This document shows positions 16,461 to 25,120 of a stretch of 33,587 nucleotides of DNA, piece after piece. Both the position numbers and the translations under genes were made by a program. Source of the stretch: Bacteroidales bacterium (lineage in GTDB: Bacteria > Bacteroidota > Bacteroidia > Bacteroidales > VadinHA17); the NCBI GenBank assembly GCA_003157015.1, contig PMIJ01000078.1, forward strand, positions 13,710 through 47,296. The letters are read 5' to 3'. The notes beneath the pieces are model-generated. The model saw nothing but the letters and a program-made list of their open reading frames with translations, did no database searches and was not told where the DNA came from. Positions within the stretch are counted from its first letter, which is position 1; every line of letters begins with the position of its first letter.

Positions 16461-17129
16461 TTAATTTTTACTTTTTGCCAGTTCAACAATATCGTTTACT
16501 TCAAGTACTTGCTTATCATAACCATAATTTACTGAATTTATCATCGCAATGGCGACCTCCTTTAAAGTTGTGACAAATTTTGGGAAGAGAGCTCTAAGCG
16601 CAGGATAAAGAATTCTGAATATTGCGTAATATCCATGTATATTTTTTGCTTCTTTTTCGGGTAACATTAATCCTGGTCTGAACGCAAACACATTTTTGAA
16701 AGGAAGCTTCATCAGATCATTTTCTGTTTTTCCTTTTACCCGGGCCCAGTTCAATCTCCCTTTTTCAGTGGAGTCAGTTCCTGCCCCGGAAACATAGCAA
16801 AAAGTCATTTCAGGATTCAGCCCTGAAAGAATTTCAGCCATATTCATTGTAAGCTTGTAAGTCAAAGAAAAATATTCATCTTCCTTCATGCCAACTGAGG
16901 AAACACCCAGGCAAAAAAAACAAGCATTGTAACCTTTCATCTTGTCAGAAACCGGAGACAGATCAAAAAAATCATTATGGATTATTTCGGTTAATTTAGG
17001 ATGCATGATTCCGCAGGGCCTTCTGTTAATTACCAGGACACTTTCCACATCTGCATGAAGAAGAGCTTCGTGCAGAACGCCCTCACCAACCATTCCGGTT
17101 GCGCCGGTAATTATTACTTTTATTTTCAT
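16461..17129 (-). CDS. NAD(P)-binding atypical SDR protein (HTATIP2/TIP30-like)
   Basis: The 222-residue protein begins with a dinucleotide-binding motif, VIITGATGMVGEGVLHEAL (GATGxxG), followed by LVINRRPCG. CYVSGAGTDSTEKGRLNWAR near residues 112-131 is the pattern shared by atypical short-chain dehydrogenases close to TIP30/HTATIP2 and to NAD-dependent epimerases. The usual YxxxK pair is not obvious, although a lysine follows in VKGKTEN. It is therefore likely a cofactor-binding oxidoreductase or a regulator, and the substrate is unknown. It is transcribed away from the RluA-like gene, whose coding start is about 300 bases off, and is followed 11 bases later by a small membrane protein. Confidence 0.8.
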   Translation of the reverse strand: MKIKVIITGATGMVGEGVLHEALLHADVESVLVINRRPCGIMHPKLTEIIHNDFFDLSPVSDKMKGYNACFFCLGVSSVGMKEDEYFSLTYKLTMNMAEILSGLNPEMTFCYVSGAGTDSTEKGRLNWARVKGKTENDLMKLPFKNVFAFRPGLMLPEKEAKNIHGYYAIFRILYPALRALFPKFVTTLKEVAIAMINSVNYGYDKQVLEVNDIVELAKSKN

Positions 17130-17280
17130 CTTGCAATTCTATTAAATCTTATAATTTCCTAAACAAATCAAAAGATACAGTTTTTTATTCTTTTTAAGTC
17201 CAGAAACCCAATTTTATTGATTTTTTTTGGTCTGTGTATGGAATCTGGGCAAGCTATTTTTAATATTATTAAGAAGTCTA

Positions 17281-17380
17281 TTGCCGGCAGGCAGAGAAGG
17301 CGTAGAGTACACAAAGTTAAGATCATGTAGTCACCGCATTGCGCTCTTCACAAAAAACCTTTGCATTCTATGTGATTATG
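17281..17380. repeat. Repeat-like intergenic words inside the 5' extension of the RluA-like frame
   Basis: The stretch contains GGCAGAGAAGGCGTAGAGTACACAAAG-type words, including GTACACAAAG at 17308-17317, whose reverse complement CTTTGTGTAC occurs at 26501-26510. It also has TGCGCTCTTCACAAAAAACC and TTTGCATTCTATGTG. Such text resembles the dispersed intergenic elements elsewhere in the window and not a conserved protein N-terminus. The open frame passing through it starts with TTG at 17227 and is probably open by chance. Confidence 0.4.
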
Positions 17381-17430
17381 AATTTGAATTTTTAATAACT
17401 TCAGCCGTTGAAGATGCAACATGTAACTGC

Positions 17431-18300
17431 TTGAAAACAAACATAAAGAAATCACAGAAACTACTTGGCTTTCTATTTGAACAGTATTCCGATTCTCCAA
17501 GGAGCAGGATAAAAAAGATGCTGCAGAACGGGAGCGTCCGGGTAAACAACAAACGGGTAACACTTCATTCTTACCCATTGAAACCGGGAGATAGTGTTGA
17601 TTGCAGTCTGCGAGCCGGAATTATCACAAAAGTGAACCTGCCTTTTCCCGTATTATATGAAGACGAAAATTTAATAGTTATTGATAAACCTGCAGGTATT
17701 GCTACATCGAGTATCGACGGCAGTACAAATATTCAAAGGATCATCTCAGAGTTTTTAAAAGACATGAGTAAAGGGAAAATCCGGACATATGTGGTGCATC
17801 GTCTTGATAAAGAGGTCTCAGGTGTTCTTATTCTGGCAAAATCGGAAGATGCTATGGATTCTTTAAAAGAGAAATGGGACGAGACTGAGAAGCATTATTT
17901 TGCGCTGGTAGAAGGGAGCCCGGAGAATATGGAAGGAACGATTAGCAGCTGGCTGATCGAGGATAATGCTATGAAAATGCGTTCTGTTGGTGAAAAACCA
18001 GGCGCTAAATTTGCCATTACACACTACAAAACTATCAGACAATTGGATAATTACACCCTTTTGGATGTACATACAGAAACCGGCCGGAAAAACCAGATAA
18101 GAGTACATCTGTCGGATATTGGCTGTCCGATTGTTGGTGACCGTAAGTATGGTGCATTAACGGATTTTATAAGGCGTGTCAGGCTCCATGCATGTTCCAT
18201 ATCATTTCCACATCCCGTGACCGGGGAAATGATAACTATTGAATCGGAAATGCCAAAGGGTTTCCTGTCATTAAAGGCAAAGGATGAGGATTATAAATAG
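17431..18300 (+). CDS. RluA-family pseudouridine synthase with N-terminal S4 domain
   Basis: This is the only plus-strand gene. An S4 RNA-binding domain covers the first third (SQKLLGFLFEQYSDSPRSRI, then MLQNGSVRVNNKRV). The catalytic part has VVHRLDKEVSGVLILAKS, the RluA motif HRLD-x-x-[TS]SG with the nucleophilic Asp but Val where Thr is usual, and GRKNQIRVHLSDIGCPIVGD near the end. It isomerises uridine in rRNA or tRNA. The target cannot be told. The start is uncertain: the frame is open back to a TTG at 17227 with no ATG before the S4 domain. The TTG at 17431 sits just ahead of it and is used here, while the ATG at 17378 is out of frame and meets a stop after five codons. A damaged start is possible. 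Confidence 0.85.
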   Translation: MKTNIKKSQKLLGFLFEQYSDSPRSRIKKMLQNGSVRVNNKRVTLHSYPLKPGDSVDCSLRAGIITKVNLPFPVLYEDENLIVIDKPAGIATSSIDGSTNIQRIISEFLKDMSKGKIRTYVVHRLDKEVSGVLILAKSEDAMDSLKEKWDETEKHYFALVEGSPENMEGTISSWLIEDNAMKMRSVGEKPGAKFAITHYKTIRQLDNYTLLDVHTETGRKNQIRVHLSDIGCPIVGDRKYGALTDFIRRVRLHACSISFPHPVTGEMITIESEMPKGFLSLKAKDEDYK

Positions 18301-18302
18301 TT

Positions 18303-18662
18303 TTATTTATTTGCCAGCTTGTTAAGGCCGGTAACAAAACTTTCTTCAAAGAAGACTGTATTCCCCTTATTGCTTTCACGGATAAAATCCTGCAGGTATT
18401 AGCTCTTATACTTTGCTAAGTCTCCAATAATGGCCACTTTGAAATTATAGTTTGAAAACTTCTGAAGGATCTCTCCGGAAAGACCTGTTTAAAGCCTGAA
18501 AAAATCTGAATGAAGATTTTGCTCATTGATTATTATCCGATTGCAGTTATTAGAAAAACAGTCCCCTATCAGATCAACAATATCCTGGGGTTCTGATATA
18601 ATGAAATTTTCATCACTCAGTTCAGCAACAACCACATTTTTATTTTCATGGAATTTTAACAT
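18303..18662 (-). pseudogene. DUF4180 gene interrupted by two in-frame TAA codons
   Basis: From ATG at 18662 the minus strand encodes MLKFHENKNVVVAELSDENF and QDIVDLIGDCFSNNCNRIII, then NEQNLHSDFFRL. A TAA follows at 18491-18489. The same frame goes on as TGLSGEILQKFSNYNFKVAI and IGDLAKYKS, meets a second TAA at 18401-18399, then continues YLQDFIRESNKGNTVFFEES to the final TAA at 18303. The whole 119-codon product matches DUF4180, whose core reads roughly FFDLKTGLAGEILQKFSNY, then AIVGDF, then L-DFI-ESN-G. Both stops sit where Lys is common, one base from AAA. There is no frameshift, so decay is recent, or one or both stops are sequence errors. It is convergent with the RluA-like gene and 19 bases upstream of neither promoter nor repeat. 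Confidence 0.75.
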
Positions 18663-18681
18663 TACGATATTTTATTAAGCA

Positions 18682-21600
18682 TCATAAAACTATAGCAATC
18701 CTGTAAAATTTAGATTCAAGCGGACCAATGTTTTGGGATGAATTTGATAGCGGTTTCCCTGTTGCGTCGACTTCGGTTGCGGACAAAGGTTTCCCGTTGA
18801 GTCCGTTAACAAGACTTAAGGAAGTTTGCTTTCCGTTCGTTTCGCGTAAATGTAGAATACAATATTCCCCTTCTGCTGCCGGTTCAGCACTTATCAGTAG
18901 AATATTTGGAGGCCAGCCGGTTATAAATGATCCTTCCCATTTGTTGTCGCCCGTTCCTGATCCCGGAAGTACTCTGGTTAAATATGGAACTCGGCAGCCC
19001 CATCCGAATTTTGTGGCAAAATCGTTAGAAATGTCTGACGATGTGGTAACGTAATATTTCCAGGAATGTCCGCCACGCTGATCGGCATTGAAATTGGTGA
19101 CCCAGTAATTATTCATTGGCCATGAAAATAGATTTGTACTCTGAGGCATTGCACCCGCAGTATATCTGCCGGTATTTATTGCACCAAACTGCATAAGGGG
19201 CATCTCGGCACAGCCCATGACTAGCTGCATATTTTCATTGCGGACAGAAGTGAAGTCCTGCACGGTATACCAGTCATTGGAAGAGCCTTTGATCTGGTCC
19301 TTGCCGGTTTCAATTACACCCCCCTGAACCTCTGTAAAATGCTTTCCGTTTTTTATATCGAAAGGGAAAGCAATATAAAAGCTTTCGGGAGCAATAATGC
19401 TCTTTTTTATTATTGAACAGGCCAGGTCCAGACGTTTTTCGGTATTGTAAAGCCTTATTTCAAACATAAAGCCTTTTGGTCTTTCGGAAGTTGCTGATTC
19501 ACCATAAAACCTGATGCTGTTCCAGATTTCTCCCATGGTCATAGAATCGAACCAGACAGTATCAAGTGATGATCTTTTAAAATCATCGAGTTTTCTGCTC
19601 TCCATCTGTGAGCGGTTGCCCAATTGTTCGAGGATGAATTCACCCATTTTATATTGGTTTCTCGAATCTATAAGCTCAGTTGAAAGCTCTTTATCGTACC
19701 ATGATTTTATTGTGCCTTTTAACGGGTCAGTCACGATCCTGTACCACTTGTTTTCTAGTGTTTTATCATGTGAATTATCCGCAGGAATCTGAGTATCGTC
19801 AATAGCTTTTATGATGTACTTTTTATAGCCGAAAGCCGGAATGTCCTTAACCCAGATTGCCCATTCCGTAACATCGGAGCGGTGCAAAACCGGCTGGACC
19901 GCCAGCCTGTTGCCATCATGATCAAAAATACCGGCGATCTTGCCTCTTGGCACAATCTGATGATCGATATATACTGATGCCAGTCCTGATCTATTCCAGT
20001 TTAGAGTATTAAAGACAATCAATGAAGGTTGTCCTTCGCGGTTGAATTTACTTTGGAGGAGTCCCATTGCCTCTTCTCCTACAGAAGCTGCTCTTCTGTT
20101 TGCTTCCCATGCGTAAGATTCTTTAAGAGCACGTTGTTCCATCGTAGGCTGACTAAGAGGTTCCCTGACACTCTCAGAATATCCTAAAGTATGTTCAGTA
20201 TAAAACAATAATGCATTGTCGGTGAGATTGATACTTTTATTTATATCATCAGGAAGTTTAACTCCGGCTATTGAAGCCATTGAAAGCCCGGCTTCATTTG
20301 CTGTCAAAGATGAGGAAGCTAAACGGGTGGTTGCTGTTTCCCGTGCTGAGGCACCAAAACCGTCTGTCCACCAGTCGGGCCAGGCCCCTCTAATTACTGG
20401 AAATTCACTACCATGATCTTTCTCCATGTCTTTAAAAAATGTTTCAGCAGTGGCGGTTGAAAGCTGGGGCCAGACAAAAAGATCATCCCATTTCTTTATC
20501 AGATCACTGGCAATTGTGGAGGGAGGTGAATTGTCTGTGAGGTATCCGGAATGCTGGATAGCCATCTCATTGTAAGGATAATGTTTGGCGTCGAGGCTGA
20601 TAAGATAGTTGAGGAGATTGTTTTTGAATCTGTTTATGTCCCCATATTGCATTTCCAGAACTGTATTGCCTGTCATATAATGTTCCGCCCTGAATGTCAA
20701 CAGTCGTTTTCCGGAAGGAGATTCCCACCAGAACATTGTAGGTTTATCAAAACATATCAGCGCCCGGTGTCCGTGAGTACCCATATTCAGGTATTTTACC
20801 CCCATCTGGTTAAAATAATCGTTAAGGCACCATCCGATTCCATTTACATCATCCTGCATTGCAAGGGTAATTGGAATTCCCCTGGCTTTTATCCTGCCTG
20901 CAGCTCCAAGAGAGGCAGCAAGAATCCTCTCATCGGGAATCTCGTCGAAGTTGAAATACATTCCGGTGACTTCTATTCTTCCCTCCCTGATACGCGTTAA
21001 CAAACGTTCAATCTGGCTTGCCGGCCTGCACTTAAGATACTCATCCACAGGCCATGCCGCTTCACATGTCCATCGGAACTTCGCATTTTCGGGATAGTTA
21101 TCTGTTGCATCACAATAATCGAGGGCATAATCAATATACCTCAGGTGCTCCGCCAGGATTTCAGTTTGTGAGCGCGTATAACCGATGTCAGTATGAGTAT
21201 GTTGAATGAACTTAATATTCCATTTTTTAACCGGATCGAGGACAACGATGTTTTTCATTGAATATTCACCTGCTATAACTTTCAGTTCTATCGTGGTGGT
21301 TTTTGTGACAGGGGTCAATCCAAGGTTTACAGCATTATATCCGAATTTAAGATGTGTGGTTTCTATAAGCTTCCCATCTGCATAAATTTTTGCCTCTGAT
21401 TCATTCCCAAAGTAAAAAATTGCTGCTTCCACAAGCTGAAGCTGAGAAGATCCATTCTTTATTATTGCCGGGAAAGCATTTATTGTTACTCCTGTTTTAA
21501 TGGTCTTTTTAAATGTCATGTACCATGATGTAAGATTCGACTGGCTGCCGGTAACTTTTATTCTAATAGGATCGTCTGAAGTCAGGTTACTGACAGGGAT

Positions 21601-22053
21601 TCTTAAAATCATATACCCATGATTGTCACCATTTTGATCGACCATAATTGAATTAAAACTTAATGAAGAACCGTCAGTGTTATTCACTTCCCATACAGGC
21701 ACTCCATCGGTATAAAATGAGAAGCTGTGTATCCCGTTTGCAGTCAGATCCATTCGTGCACGTCCCGGGCTAGAACCCAGCGCTGCAACCCAGATAAATG
21801 TTGCATATTTTTTACCTATTCCTGATGGAACCGGATCAGTTTCCCATTCCATACAATCTTTGCCGCTTGTTGCCCTTAATAGCAGGCTTTCACGCAGACC
21901 GGGTATACAGGATTGATAATCGTAATCGAGGCCTGAAATCTTCTTTGAATAGCCGTTTATGAGGTAATCATCAGCTGTGAGGAATGACTGGGCATCCAGC
22001 TGTCGGCTGTGAAGTAAAAATGTGATGAAGAGAAGAAAGGCTATTCGTTTCAT
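18682..22053 (-). CDS. Large secreted GH38-like alpha-mannosidase
   Basis: The 1123-residue protein has a signal peptide (MKRIAFLLFITFLLHSRQLD, cleavage near AQ). A beta-rich N-terminal region of about 275 residues precedes the GH38-type catalytic domain, whose metal-binding opening is FIQHTHTDIGYT at about residues 282-293. FRWTCEAAWPVDEYL, GMYFNFDE and AMQDDVNGIGWCL (about 398-410) follow; the last probably bears the catalytic Asp, replacing the FDPFGHS-like form of classic GH38. The C-terminal half is beta-rich, as in the family. It is longer than usual and belongs to a divergent bacterial group. It would release mannose from a glycan, probably in the periplasm. The phosphomannose-isomerase-like gene is immediately upstream, which fits mannose use. 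Confidence 0.82.
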   Translation of the reverse strand: MKRIAFLLFITFLLHSRQLDAQSFLTADDYLINGYSKKISGLDYDYQSCIPGLRESLLLRATSGKDCMEWETDPVPSGIGKKYATFIWVAALGSSPGRARMDLTANGIHSFSFYTDGVPVWEVNNTDGSSLSFNSIMVDQNGDNHGYMILRIPVSNLTSDDPIRIKVTGSQSNLTSWYMTFKKTIKTGVTINAFPAIIKNGSSQLQLVEAAIFYFGNESEAKIYADGKLIETTHLKFGYNAVNLGLTPVTKTTTIELKVIAGEYSMKNIVVLDPVKKWNIKFIQHTHTDIGYTRSQTEILAEHLRYIDYALDYCDATDNYPENAKFRWTCEAAWPVDEYLKCRPASQIERLLTRIREGRIEVTGMYFNFDEIPDERILAASLGAAGRIKARGIPITLAMQDDVNGIGWCLNDYFNQMGVKYLNMGTHGHRALICFDKPTMFWWESPSGKRLLTFRAEHYMTGNTVLEMQYGDINRFKNNLLNYLISLDAKHYPYNEMAIQHSGYLTDNSPPSTIASDLIKKWDDLFVWPQLSTATAETFFKDMEKDHGSEFPVIRGAWPDWWTDGFGASARETATTRLASSSLTANEAGLSMASIAGVKLPDDINKSINLTDNALLFYTEHTLGYSESVREPLSQPTMEQRALKESYAWEANRRAASVGEEAMGLLQSKFNREGQPSLIVFNTLNWNRSGLASVYIDHQIVPRGKIAGIFDHDGNRLAVQPVLHRSDVTEWAIWVKDIPAFGYKKYIIKAIDDTQIPADNSHDKTLENKWYRIVTDPLKGTIKSWYDKELSTELIDSRNQYKMGEFILEQLGNRSQMESRKLDDFKRSSLDTVWFDSMTMGEIWNSIRFYGESATSERPKGFMFEIRLYNTEKRLDLACSIIKKSIIAPESFYIAFPFDIKNGKHFTEVQGGVIETGKDQIKGSSNDWYTVQDFTSVRNENMQLVMGCAEMPLMQFGAINTGRYTAGAMPQSTNLFSWPMNNYWVTNFNADQRGGHSWKYYVTTSSDISNDFATKFGWGCRVPYLTRVLPGSGTGDNKWEGSFITGWPPNILLISAEPAAEGEYCILHLRETNGKQTSLSLVNGLNGKPLSATEVDATGKPLSNSSQNIGPLESKFYRIAIVL

Positions 22054-22122
22054 GATATTTAATCTTTTTCCCGGAAATCTGGTTTAAATTTATAAAATCA
22101 AATTGATATTTAATTGATAATT

Positions 22123-22195
22123 ATGGAACCACGGAGCGGTTCATTTGCAAAACTCATTCCCTTGCTATTATTGATGAAACCGCTCCTCGGTTCAT
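22123..22195. repeat. Imperfect inverted repeat between the PMI-like and GH38 genes
   Basis: Two arms of about 22 bases, 22123-22144 and 22174-22195, pair imperfectly around the shared core GGAGCGGTT, separated by 29 bases. The right arm overlaps the TGA stop of the PMI-like gene at 22192-22194. The hairpin has no T-run on the minus strand, so it looks less like a terminator than a processing or attenuation site, or a dispersed repeat. The word CCACGGAG also occurs in the inverted repeat at 25121-25227. Confidence 0.6.
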
Positions 22196-23982
22196 TTAAC
22201 AAATGCTTTAATAACAAAAGCTTCTGAATCTGATTTATTTATTATTCTGTAACTTTTGGCTGCAGCAGGAATCACAAAGGTCTCCGCATAACTGAATCGT
22301 TGCGAAAAACCATTTGCTGTTTCGACAATTATGCTGCTGCCTTCAACAAGGCTCATCACATGGCATTTGTTTTCAGTTCTGACTTCAACTGACTCCGTAA
22401 AATGATACCTGTGAATATCATATAAATGAGTCTCATGTGTCGGAATATGATAAAGTTTCCAGTCTTTTCCTTCATCTATTAGTATGGGTTTAGAAATTAG
22501 TTTTTCCTTCACACGGGCACCTTTCCGGTCGAAATAAAGGTTTTCCATTCCTCTCTGAATATTCAACGGTCTTGGTTTTCCATCAAGATCGAGTCGGAGC
22601 CAGTCGTACATTTTGAATGTAAAAATGTATGGTGTGGAGCTTATTTCGAGGACCAGGTTATTTTTCCCCGATCCATGGATTGTTCCGTACGGGATCAGAA
22701 ACAAATCATGTTTTGATGCAGGATGTTTTTGTACAAACTTTTCTATGTTTACAGGATTAGAATTCTTAATGCTTTCTTTTAGTGCTTCATTAAATTCTGA
22801 AGGAACTATATCATTCTGAAATCCAAGATAAACAACTGCATTATCTTTAGTATCGAGTATATAATAAGTTTCTTCCTGTGTAAAGTTTTCTCCGAAGTTT
22901 TCTTTCATATATTCGGGCCGGGGATGGCATTGAACCGAAAGGTTTCCTCCATCAAAAGTATCAAGGAAATCGAACCGTATCGGAAAGTCAGTGCCAAAAC
23001 GGGAATAACAGTCACCAAGAACTTCTTTTGCATCCTGATACATCAGCCAGTCGAATGATACCTCGAGCAGTTTTCCTGAACTTTCAAATAGCAGGCCGTT
23101 TTCAGGAGTGATCAATTCAAACGACCATGCATAATTCTGCACCTCTTTGTTAAGGCCGTCAATATGTGCCTTTATCCATGTACCTCCCCATGCCCCGGGT
23201 TCAAACCATGGTCTTGGCCTGAAAACATTATTACTCATAACCGACAGGGACTGTCTCAGGAGCTCTCCCGTCAGCCATAAAGGGCTTTCGGGTCTCATAG
23301 TATCAACAATAAGGTCAAGTTCGCTTAAAATGGCTCTTTTGTGGCTGTTAAGGACAACCCAGTCGACAAAATAAAACCTTTTATACATCTCCTTCTGGTC
23401 AGAAGAAGTTTCAGCTCCCAGGTTTGTAATACTGGTGGCACGCGACCTGAATTGAATTTCATTTTTTGGAAGATCAAGGTAAACAAGCAATCCATCCCAG
23501 CCTGCAAGAGATGCACCTGGACCAATTATTAAATTTATGTCTGCTGCGGGATCAGGCTTTAATTCTTTCAAAATGTCAAGATCAAAAAAATCTTCAAGCT
23601 TCAGCGAAGTCCGCATTCCAAAAACAGGATCATCCCCTCCTGTAAATGGAGAGACCATGTCATCAATAATATCAGGGTGTTTCAGAAAGGCTGAAGTGTT
23701 TTTCCAACAGGTTTTTATACCCAGATTTTTAAACCGACTTTCAAGACTGTCACGGAAATGGTCATAAAAAACACCAATATATCCATCAATAACTGCAAGC
23801 TTGTGTTTCATCATAACTTCAGCTAATGACTCAAAGCCCATAGATATCTGATTATCGTCAAGTTTAAAAGATGGATAAATATCATATCTCCCCAACGGGT
23901 CAACAGGTTTCACTTCCGGCAGAAGATACTGATCTGTTTTTCGCCATATTTTTTTCAATGCCCCTGGTTTTTGATTCTTCAT
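22192..23982 (-). CDS. Type I mannose-6-phosphate isomerase-like protein with N-terminal kinase-like region
   Basis: The 596-residue protein has a type I PMI cupin in its second half: [12 protein letters not shown] (Gln and His zinc ligands), [11 protein letters not shown] (Glu ligand) and [20 protein letters not shown] (His ligand) cover roughly residues 350-450. These are the four metal ligands of the family, so activity on mannose-6-phosphate or a similar sugar phosphate is plausible. Residues 1-230 do not belong to [19 protein letters not shown] and [20 protein letters not shown] resemble a degenerate uridine-kinase-like P-loop fold without a normal GxxxxGK[ST] loop. Usual type I PMIs have 300-420 residues. 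The gene lies 14 bases after the Nudix gene and 138 bases before the GH38 gene, suggesting a mannose-use operon. Confidence 0.8.
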   Translation of the reverse strand: MKNQKPGALKKIWRKTDQYLLPEVKPVDPLGRYDIYPSFKLDDNQISMGFESLAEVMMKHKLAVIDGYIGVFYDHFRDSLESRFKNLGIKTCWKNTSAFLKHPDIIDDMVSPFTGGDDPVFGMRTSLKLEDFFDLDILKELKPDPAADINLIIGPGASLAGWDGLLVYLDLPKNEIQFRSRATSITNLGAETSSDQKEMYKRFYFVDWVVLNSHKRAILSELDLIVDTMRPESPLWLTGELLRQSLSVMSNNVFRPRPWFEPGAWGGTWIKAHIDGLNKEVQNYAWSFELITPENGLLFESSGKLLEVSFDWLMYQDAKEVLGDCYSRFGTDFPIRFDFLDTFDGGNLSVQCHPRPEYMKENFGENFTQEETYYILDTKDNAVVYLGFQNDIVPSEFNEALKESIKNSNPVNIEKFVQKHPASKHDLFLIPYGTIHGSGKNNLVLEISSTPYIFTFKMYDWLRLDLDGKPRPLNIQRGMENLYFDRKGARVKEKLISKPILIDEGKDWKLYHIPTHETHLYDIHRYHFTESVEVRTENKCHVMSLVEGSSIIVETANGFSQRFSYAETFVIPAAAKSYRIINKSDSEAFVIKAFVK

Positions 23983-23996
23983 TCACATGAGACACA

Positions 23997-24416
23997 TTAC
24001 AACATTTTCAGATCACTGTCAGCAATATAATCCATAACAATCGATTTGAGAATATTTGCAAACTTAACATTGGGAATTTCAGCTCTCGAAAAATATTGCG
24101 GACGAACACCCTCCAGGAGGGTTATTTCTTCGATAGGCAAATTTATTTTCCCATAGTAGATAAATTTAATATTTTCGTATGCATCACCTGTAAGACATTC
24201 GTACTTTTTATAAAATGTGTAATCCTGCAGATAAATGTCAAGCTCTTCTTTAACTTCCCTGATCAGCCCTTCTTCAGGGGTTTCTCCTTCTTCAACATGA
24301 CCGCCGATCAGATCCCAGTGATCGGGGAAAGGTATGTCAGGTTTGTTCTCGCGCAGATAAAGCAAAAACTCTCCTTTGTCATTTTCCAGTATAATGGCTG
24401 CAATTTCTTTCATCAT
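23997..24416 (-). CDS. Nudix hydrolase
   Basis: The 139-residue protein has a Nudix box, GHVEEGETPEEGLIREVKEE, followed by LDI. It fits G-x5-E-x7-REUxEExGU except that the late Gly is Asp. The glutamates that bind metal are all present. Such enzymes split nucleoside diphosphates linked to another group. HWDLIGGHVE upstream of the box and the length suit a general housecleaning or sugar-nucleotide type, and the substrate is open. The start is placed at the tandem ATGs (24416/24413, MMKEIAAIIL). The open frame continues 24 codons upstream, but that part (MLHREPRRRHRESQS) is the ACACAGAG repeat read as protein. The gene probably leads the Nudix-PMI-GH38 unit. Confidence 0.9.
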   Translation of the reverse strand: MMKEIAAIILENDKGEFLLYLRENKPDIPFPDHWDLIGGHVEEGETPEEGLIREVKEELDIYLQDYTFYKKYECLTGDAYENIKFIYYGKINLPIEEITLLEGVRPQYFSRAEIPNVKFANILKSIVMDYIADSDLKML

Positions 24417-24440
24417 CAATAATAAATATACTTTGTAATA

Positions 24441-24559
24441 GATGCTCTGTGACTCTCTGTGTCTTCTCCGTGGCTCTCTGTGTAACAAAAAAATAAGAAC
24501 TTACACAGAGTGACACTGAGAACCACAGAGTTACAGAGGAGCATAGAGTTTCACAGAGT
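24441..24559. repeat. Large palindromic ACACAGAG repeat element
   Basis: This nearly fills the gap between the GNAT stop and the Nudix start. The left arm is built of CTCTGTG, CTCTCTGTG and CTCCGTGG words, the right arm of ACACAGAG, ACCACAGAG and TTCACAGAG words. The centre is a perfect CTCTGTGTAA (24476-24485) and TTACACAGAG (24501-24510), with an A-rich 15-base loop. The arms can fold into one long imperfect hairpin. The core (24476-24501) recurs at 33547-33571 and 3720-3745 in the opposite orientation, which marks a dispersed family. Confidence 0.75.
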
Positions 24560-24567
24560 ATTGTATT

Positions 24568-25065
24568 TCAAAAATTTATCTCATCAAAAATCATGGAACT
24601 TCTCCTTTCAAGCAGTATAGTATCCCTCCATTTTCCGTCGAGCTGAGCAATTCTTTCTCTTTTTCCGATTATCCTGAATCCATATTTTGTATGCAGTTTT
24701 AATGTAGCTTCATTCTCAGGAAAAACACTCGAAACGAGAGTCCAGATTCCGTTAAGCTCAGAAGATATTATTATCTGATCCATCAGTTGAGAACCTGTTT
24801 TCTTTCCCCTGAACCGGCTTGCAACATATATGCTTACCTCTGCCACTCCACGGTAAACTTCTCTTGAAGAGAAAGGTGTCAATGCTGCCCAGCCCGTAAC
24901 GATACCATTTTCAACAGAAACAAATCTGGAATGTGGAAGATGCTTCATATCCCAATCATGCCAGGAAGGAACGACTGTTTCAAATGTTGCATTCCTTGTT
25001 TCAAGACCCATCCTGTATATTTCAAGAACACTTTCGCTGTCACCCTGAAGCATTTCTCTTACCAT
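24568..25065 (-). CDS. GNAT-family N-acetyltransferase (phosphinothricin acetyltransferase-like)
   Basis: The 165-residue protein has the layout of the Pat/MnaT branch of GNAT enzymes: VLEIYRMGLETRNATFETVV and PSWHDWD near the start, GWAALTPFSSREVYRGVAE in the middle, VSIYVASRFRGKKTGSQLM as the acetyl-CoA pyrophosphate loop (R-x-x-G-x-G/A form, here RGKKTG), and FPENEATLKLHTKYGFRIIG near the end. It transfers acetyl from acetyl-CoA to an amino group, often of an amino acid analogue such as phosphinothricin or methionine sulfone. The natural substrate is unknown. A repeat element begins 9 bases after its stop. A second inverted repeat lies upstream. Confidence 0.92.
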   Translation of the reverse strand: MVREMLQGDSESVLEIYRMGLETRNATFETVVPSWHDWDMKHLPHSRFVSVENGIVTGWAALTPFSSREVYRGVAEVSIYVASRFRGKKTGSQLMDQIIISSELNGIWTLVSSVFPENEATLKLHTKYGFRIIGKRERIAQLDGKWRDTILLERRSSMIFDEINF

Positions 25066-25120
25066 TTTCTTAAATTTACTCCTAAATCTTTACTGGTGGT
25101 ATTTTTCATAATTTATATTT

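Noticed and set aside
20551-21000. Plus-strand open frame of 149 codons inside the GH38 gene
   Set aside because: It lies fully antisense to a well-supported gene, shows no domain, and has a shadow-like composition.
24417-24488. N-terminal extension of the Nudix protein
   Set aside because: The 24 extra codons translate the intergenic ACACAGAG repeat (Arg/Glu/Ser-rich), while MMKEIAAIIL matches the normal Nudix N-terminus.
24441-24559. ACACAGAG repeats as a CRISPR array
   Set aside because: The repeat words are 7-10 bases, irregularly spaced and form a palindrome. There are no uniform 25-40 base repeats with equal unique spacers, and no cas gene nearby.
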